Assembly (NCBI GenBank): GCA_039583875.1
Contig: CM077157.1
Span: forward strand, 73,346,346 to 73,410,345
DNA from: Platanthera guangdongensis
Lineage: Eukaryota; Streptophyta; Magnoliopsida; Asparagales; Orchidaceae
Length of the DNA: 64,000 nucleotides
Direction: 5' to 3'
Below are positions 58,766 through 64,000 of this stretch, one piece after another; within the stretch, counting starts at the first letter, position 1, and each line of letters starts with the position of its first letter. Made by a program: the position numbers and the translations under genes. A model generated the notes under the pieces. It was not told where the DNA came from. It searched no databases and saw only the letters and a program-made list of their open reading frames with translations.

Positions 58766-61134
58766 TGTAACAATGCCATCCGTTCATGTAATATATACTA
58801 GAAGGTCCGGCCGGGGCCCCACAGCATATACCACAAAACAGACGATGAAGCTACGTAGTGATACCAGAGTATGTGCAGCGCACCTAACACATTGCATTCT
58901 AGCGGAAGTCTATACACTTGAACTCCTCTCTTGAATGTCCAACATATAAAACTCCACATTTTATAGATTATAGGAATGTCTTACAACATGTAACAGCGTT
59001 GGCCTTATGGCCTTACATGGCTTTCAAACAGTGGCCCAAACATTGGCACGCAGGCCGGCCACATCAAAGAAAACATAACATGTACAGTCACAATAGCCTT
59101 CGAGGGCTAGCAGCGGCAGCAGCAAAAGCAGTAGGGACTACAACCCTTATTTGTCCCGCTCGGTTCTCCCGCACCTGCACAGGGACATTCCACCCAAGGG
59201 TGGCAAACAGAGGCAACAGTCAGCATTCAGCTGACCAAATTATAACGACCCTACCCCTTTTTTCGGGGCAGTGGTAATCTTCCCTGTAGGCATATCATAT
59301 CACAAGTATGGCTATATATCGCATATAATGTGCTATTACGCAAACATTCCATCACAACCGTTAATCACCCGACCCAACGGTCCGTGCACTCATGGCACAT
59401 TCTTGGTATACTGGCAAATCAGTTGCCCACCACCGTATCAGGGTCGCAGCCCAACGACAACTCACTTGAGCATTTACTCCATGACGTGCAGCCGGAGTTT
59501 TATAGACTTAGTGAACCGGGATTGGCTCGTAGCCCCCTCATTGTCTCACGACGCGTAGGCCTAAGACTCTTGTTATGCGCTCCAATAGACCGCACCTTCT
59601 GGTCTCAAGTCGGGCGGACATAACGCAGGTCGGATCCTCCACCCCCCCGTTGCTCAAATCGCCTTGTCATCACCGAGCACGGCGTACTCGCGGCTAAATA
59701 AAGGCGCGGGTAGGTCTCACCGATCCTGTTCTGGCATTCAAGCCTGGGTATTTCTATTACACCCATTCATCTCACAACATTAGCGGGTCTTTCCTGGGCA
59801 CACCAGTACTTCCTGCTACTCTCTTTGCAAGTGGACGCTGCAAATATTACAAATATCAGGGGTCTTTCATGACTACCATGCCAGTACTTCATGTTACTCA
59901 CTTCACAGGTGGACTCACCATGAACATTAAGCATTCCAAAGGGTATTTCTTGGAATTCCAATCCAGTACTTCCTGCTACTTCCTTTCACAGGTCAAACCT
60001 ATCAGCACAAGCAGCACAAGCATTCTACGGGTATTTTCCTAGACTACCACTCCAGTACTTCTTGCTACTTCCTTTCACAGGTCCAACCCGTTCGACTCAT
60101 AAACTACACGTTTATCATGGAGTCTTCTCCAGTTAGTATGCAACATCACCAATCCAGACCAACCTGTCCAGATGGGCTTCACACATCATGCCTATTCCGT
60201 ACTCCATTTCCGGATCTATATGCCAACAAAGGGAATTTCATGAATCCACCCAAAGACTCCCAAAATCAGCCACCTTTTGGTGGGGGAATCACATACATAT
60301 GCCAAAAAGGAAGCCTTCACATGGCTAGGAAGAAAAGTCGTTACCCTTGAAGATCTCTTTGGTTCCATGAGCTCTAAGCTAGCTCGAACGACTCACAAGA
60401 GCTTTTCCTCCACAACGTTGGCCTCGGATCTCTCGTCGGTAAACCGCAGCACCACTGGTGATCAGCCCCCCCTCCTCCTCCTCCTTCTTCCTTTCTCTTT
60501 CTCTCTAGAAGTGTAGTAAGAGAAAGTCAAAAGCCAAATGAGTTTCCCCAACCCATTCTCGGCCTTAAGAAGACAGGGAGGCCTCTCAGCCCTTGGATCT
60601 AGGCCGAAGGAATGGATGGCCACGATTTCACCAAAAATCATAAATTTTGCCTGACACAGCCTGTGACATGCCCGTGTCCATGCCCGTGTTCCCTAAGCGG
60701 TGCTCAACCGACTTACCCAATCCAGTGACACGCCCATGTGACACGCCCGTGTCATGGGCTGTATCACCCGACACGCCTTCAGACACGCCCGTGTCTGTGG
60801 CCGTGTTCATCAGGCTGAAAAATCTCAAAATCACCCGAGACTCACACAGCCTGTGACACGCCCGTGTCCCAGGCCGTGTGCCCATACACGGCACTAGATA
60901 CGCCCCAGCTCAAATTCGTCGGGCTGAGTTCGTCGACCGCGCTGACATGCCCTGTAACACGCCCGTGTCACAGGCCGTGTCTGAAGCACTCGACGATCGT
61001 CGACCAAATTGTGTCGACCATTCGTCGATTGTTCCTCCCGAACACTCGTCGAAAGCAGGACACGCCCTGGGACATGCCCGTGTCCTAGGCCGTGTCACCC
61101 CAAAAATGAGCTTGCTGAAAAATGGGCTATTACA
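58766..61134 (-). repeat. 3' LTR of the Tekay-type element, 2369 bp
   Basis: The plus strand starts TGTAACAATGCC and ends GGGCTATTACA. Three to four copies of a ccagtacttc(c/a)tg(c/t)tac word with cctttcacaggt lie at about 59800-60090. The cacgcccgtgtc palindrome array occupies 60655-61100. The long C-rich and T-rich ORFs inside are not coding. Confidence 0.88.
60655..61100. repeat. Array of gacacgcccgtgtc palindromes
   Basis: About eight gtgacacgcccgtgtc-type palindromes and ggccgtgtc half-sites are interspersed with cgtcga words. It is equivalent in position to the array at 56560-56970. Confidence 0.88.
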
Positions 61135-61302
61135 ACCCTCCCCTCCTACAAGAAATTTCGTCCTCAAAATTTGTATACAGGAAGGCAACCAACAACCAAA
61201 CATTTGTATAACATGAAACGTTTATGTTACAATAAAATGTTCACTATGCAATCGCTACAAAAATAGCTCGGGAAACTCCGCTCGCATGGTTTTCTCTCGC
61301 TC

Positions 61303-62777
61303 TCATGTAAGCTCTGCACGATCGCAATTGTCCCATCGGACTTTAACCATTCCGACCGTCTTGTTCCGCAACTGTTTCTCGGCTCGATCCTCGATCTGAA
61401 TGGGTCTAACCCTTGTTGTTAGCCCATACTCCACCGGAACACGATCATCCGTGATCACTTGAGCTGGATCTTTAACGGCCTTCCGCAGCACCGAGATGTG
61501 AAACACATCATGTAGTCCACTCAAGTCTGCCGAAAGAGCTAGCCGATACACAGCTTCTCCTATTCGCTCAACCACTTCAAATGGACCCAAATATCTTGGA
61601 CTCAACTTTTTCAAACGTCGAATCCTGGAGACACCTTTGAAGGGCTCGATATTCAAGTAGACTCAATCGCCAACCGCAAACTCCACGTTCCGGCGCTTGG
61701 CGTTGTAGTACTTCGCTTGACGATCTTGGGCTATGAGTAGCTTCTCTCGAATAGCACGAATGGTTGAATTTGCTTCATCGACTTCATTGCGTTTATAAAC
61801 TCGAGCTTCGCCCACTTCTACCCAAGCCAAGGGAGTACGACACTTCCTTCCATATAGAGTTTCATACGGTGCCATCCCGATGCTCGCCTGGTAGCTGTTA
61901 TTATAAGAAAACTCCACCATGTAGAGATGATCTTCCCATCTCTTTTCGAAGTCTAGGGCGCACATCCTGAGCATGTCCTCCATCGTTCTGTTGGTGCGTT
62001 AAGTTTGGCCATCCGTTTGAGGATGAAAAGTCGTACTGAAAGTCAACTTCGTGCCCAACAGCTGGTGAACTAGCCTCCAATCCTTTGACGTGAATCACCC
62101 ATCTCGATCACCCACGATGCTTCGAGGAACACTGTGAAGCCGTATAATCTGTTCCATGTACAGCTTTGCCAAACTTTCTACTGAATCATCTCGCTTGTTT
62201 GGTAGGAAATGTGGCACTTTCGTCAGCCGATCAACAATCACCCAGATGGAATCATTCCCTCGCTGAGATCTCGGCAACCCGTGCACGAAATCCATAGCAA
62301 TATTGTCAAATTTCCATTCTGGAATCAGCAACGACTTCAAATAACCGCCCGGTTTCTGACATTCTGCCTTCACCATCGCACAGGTTTGGCATTTGACCAC
62401 ATAAAGAGCAACATATTTCTTTAGCCCTAGCCACCAAAATAGCTTTTTCATATCCTTGAACATCTTCGTGCTCCATGGGTGGATTGAGTACTTCGTATAA
62501 TGTGCTCCATACATCAGTTCTTCCCTCAATTTACCCACATTTGGGACGCACAAACGACCCTCTTTCCGCAAAAGACCGTCATTCCAGGAGAACTTCCCTT
62601 CTGTCCCAGCTTTCGCATAGCGTAGGAGATCTTCATCCAACTCCGTTGCCCGTCGAACTCGGTCTGCAAGATGACATTGCACCTCCGTCCAGTTCAAACA
62701 TGCATTGGCAGTGACATTCTTATCAACACAAGAAATCTCTAACGCTTCCAGCTCCTGGATGAGACGTTCATCATGCT
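61303..62777 (-). pseudogene. Tekay-type pol: integrase and C-terminal end (stops)
   Basis: From the junction the minus strand encodes the RNase H/integrase linker, then the integrase finger (IHPWSTKM, CQTCAMVKAE), the core (AMDFVHGLPRSQRGND, WVIVDRLTK, IVGDRD), then after stops EFSYNNSYQ, APYETLYGRKCRTPL, LSPRYLGPFEVVE, GLHDVFHISVLRK and LRNKTVGMVKVRW. This is the Tekay/Del chromovirus pattern; a chromodomain-like end is decayed. Stops: TGA after GDRDG (about 62095), TAA after TDGQT (about 61999), TGA after FAVGD (about 61660) and one near 61303. The product would insert the DNA copy; this one is dead. Confidence 0.92.
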
Positions 62778-64000
62778 TGAAAGAATTGGTTCCTAAACAC
62801 CTAGAGGGGCGGGGGGTGAATAGGTGTAATTCCTTTTTCTTCTAAGGCAGAATATCTATTCAGTTAATTAATCAGAAACAGCTAATTTAACAGCTAACAC
62901 AACACATAATTCACAGAATCACACAATCACAGATTGCACACAGTTTTTATAGTGGTTCCCCAAGGTCTGAGTATATCCACTTTCCCCCTTCGCCTATCTA
63001 GCAGTGTGCTAGATTCGGCCTAACTTCTTTCCTTCACCTCAGATCCACAGATCGTACAGCAGCTCAAAACCCAAACAAGGCTCCTACAACTCAGAGTGAG
63101 TCCACACTCCAACAGCTCAGGCAATCTGCCCTACCTCAGCCTTCAAGAAGGCCTACAACTCAGAGATAATAATCTCCTACAGCTCAGGCTCACAGCCCTA
63201 CCTCAGCCTTCAACAAGGCCTACCACTCAGAGATCTAAATCTCCTACCACTCAGCTTTTATAAATCAGGCTTACAGTTCAGATCTTAAAAAGATCCTACA
63301 GAAAATATATTTAACAATGTATTTTACCACCACCCTGGTAGAGAGAGAAAGGATGGATGGCTTCTTGATCAGTTCTTGGAAGAATCTGATGGCAGAGAAT
63401 AACCACTCTTAGCTTTCTTCAAATCTTCTTGAATCTGAACTCAGTAGGGTTGAACTCCTTTGAAGTTGATCTTCAATCAGCTTCTTTCTTGAAATTTAGA
63501 TCTCAATCTGAATCCTTCTTGGCAGACTGGTTCAGAATCTGCACTTGAGGGACTTGTTGATATAAGTCCTTTTCTTCACTTCAATAGATGGAGCTCTCTC
63601 TCTCCAACTTCTTCTTAGATCTTCTGACGAAAATATTCTTCTATTTTTATGTAACTGTATGTGTATATTCTTTTCATCAATCATTGTCTGTTGATGGAGA
63701 GTACCTTTATATAGACTTTTTAAATGGTAACCGGCTGATTCGGTTTCTAACAAACTTCTGAAAGCACTGACATATTCAGTAGACCAGTTGGTTATGGCAG
63801 ATGTCAAGTCATACAGTCACTTCTTGAAACTCTGTCTCTGTCAGCAAAGTGTCGAGACTGAACTTCATCATGTGTCGACACAAGTAGATTAAGTGTCGAC
63901 ACAAGCCTTGGTGGTGTCGATATAGCTCCCTTGGTGTTGACACTGCTTCTCGACATAGCTTCTGTAGAATGTGTCGACACTAGTTCTGTGGTGTCGACAC
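62778..64000 (-). repeat. LTR of the 45285/48766 type, running off the window
   Basis: It begins TGAAAGAATTGG inside the Tekay-type pol. About 30 bp in, it carries the hallmark read on the minus strand as tattcaccccc...ctctagg, as in the two solo LTRs. Ordered words such as tttttatagtggtt(t)ccc and atccactttcc are shared with 45430-45530. The far end, and whether it is solo or a whole element, is outside the window. Expected TSD: atgct (62773-62777). Confidence 0.75.
63848..64000. repeat. Array of gtgtcgacac palindromes
   Basis: Eight gtgtcgacac words or variants (gtgtcgagac, gtgttgacac, ctcgacat) occur at roughly 20-bp spacing up to the window end. A related gtcgac/gtcgat cluster lies at 46210-46390 in the solo LTR of the same type. 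Confidence 0.85.

Larger units (their letters stand above)
58766..62777 (-). mobile_element. Tekay/Del-type gypsy element, 3' part
   Basis: The 3' LTR (58766-61134) and the integrase-to-chromodomain end of pol (61303-62777) are present on the minus strand. Next to the LTR is the tract agaaatttcttgtaggagggg, with the FEDEIS-like pol tail and purine run usual in this lineage. At 62778 another LTR interrupts pol; RT, gag and the 5' LTR would lie to the right of the window. The element inserted into plastid-derived DNA (left flank ggaaa, expected again as TSD at the far end). Confidence 0.9.

Overview
The window is nuclear DNA of a flowering plant. It carries Ty3/gypsy and Ty1/copia elements of plant lineages, plant-type MITEs, an RTE-type LINE and inserted plastid rRNA-operon DNA. 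Nothing in it fixes the species. Nearly all of it is transposable-element DNA in various stages of decay. The only host-gene-like sequence I can defend is one orphan exon resembling the start of a WEB1/PMI2-type (chloroplast photorelocation) protein at 54010-54228 (-). Two long element ORFs are intact: a chromovirus gag-pol (27809-32833) and a copia pol (39141-42341).

Nest 1 (about 2.6-24.5 kb): a decayed hAT transposase (2579-4370, -) carries a 5'-truncated LINE with a 19-bp target-site duplication (TSD). To its right, LTR element B (4545-24521, -, TSD caatc) contains copia element A (5225-22970, -, TSD atctg). A in turn contains a Tat/Retand-type gypsy element (6159-19304, +). A 220-bp MITE sits in one LTR of B and is missing from the other, which supplies the empty site. 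The Tat element has gag-pol with four in-frame stops, an additional RNase H, a 24-copy 86-bp tandem array, and two intron-containing antisense transcription units before its 3' LTR.

Nest 2 (26.2-44.3 kb): an old gypsy deletion derivative G contains (i) the young chromovirus E (26591-34014, TSD ctaac), (ii) a decayed DNA transposon H (34141-37610) holding a 1.3-kb Harbinger-like element, a LINE piece and a scrap of organellar 23S rRNA, and (iii) copia element F (38147-42493, TSD aatta). F has LTRs identical by eye and an intact pol but no recognisable gag. A has the same gag-less layout.

Right part (44.3-64 kb): a cluster of tRNA-like, head-to-head inverted repeat units broken by a solo LTR; a second solo LTR (TSD cattc); a second deletion derivative D of the G family; a Harbinger-like element with a nested hairpin MITE; the WEB-like exon; a Tekay-type solo LTR (TSD tctac); plastid rRNA DNA (5S-4.5S-23S, -) joined to a nuclear-type 5S fragment inside their shared 5S homology; and a Tekay-type element whose pol is cut by another LTR running off the window.

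The observations most worth following are the shared gag-less copia architecture (A and F), the antisense genes plus satellite-like array in the Tat element, the inverted tRNA-like units, and the chimeric plastid/nuclear 5S junction. Element boundaries come from reading LTR ends, TSDs, primer-binding sites and polypurine tracts by eye; no alignment or database search was run.
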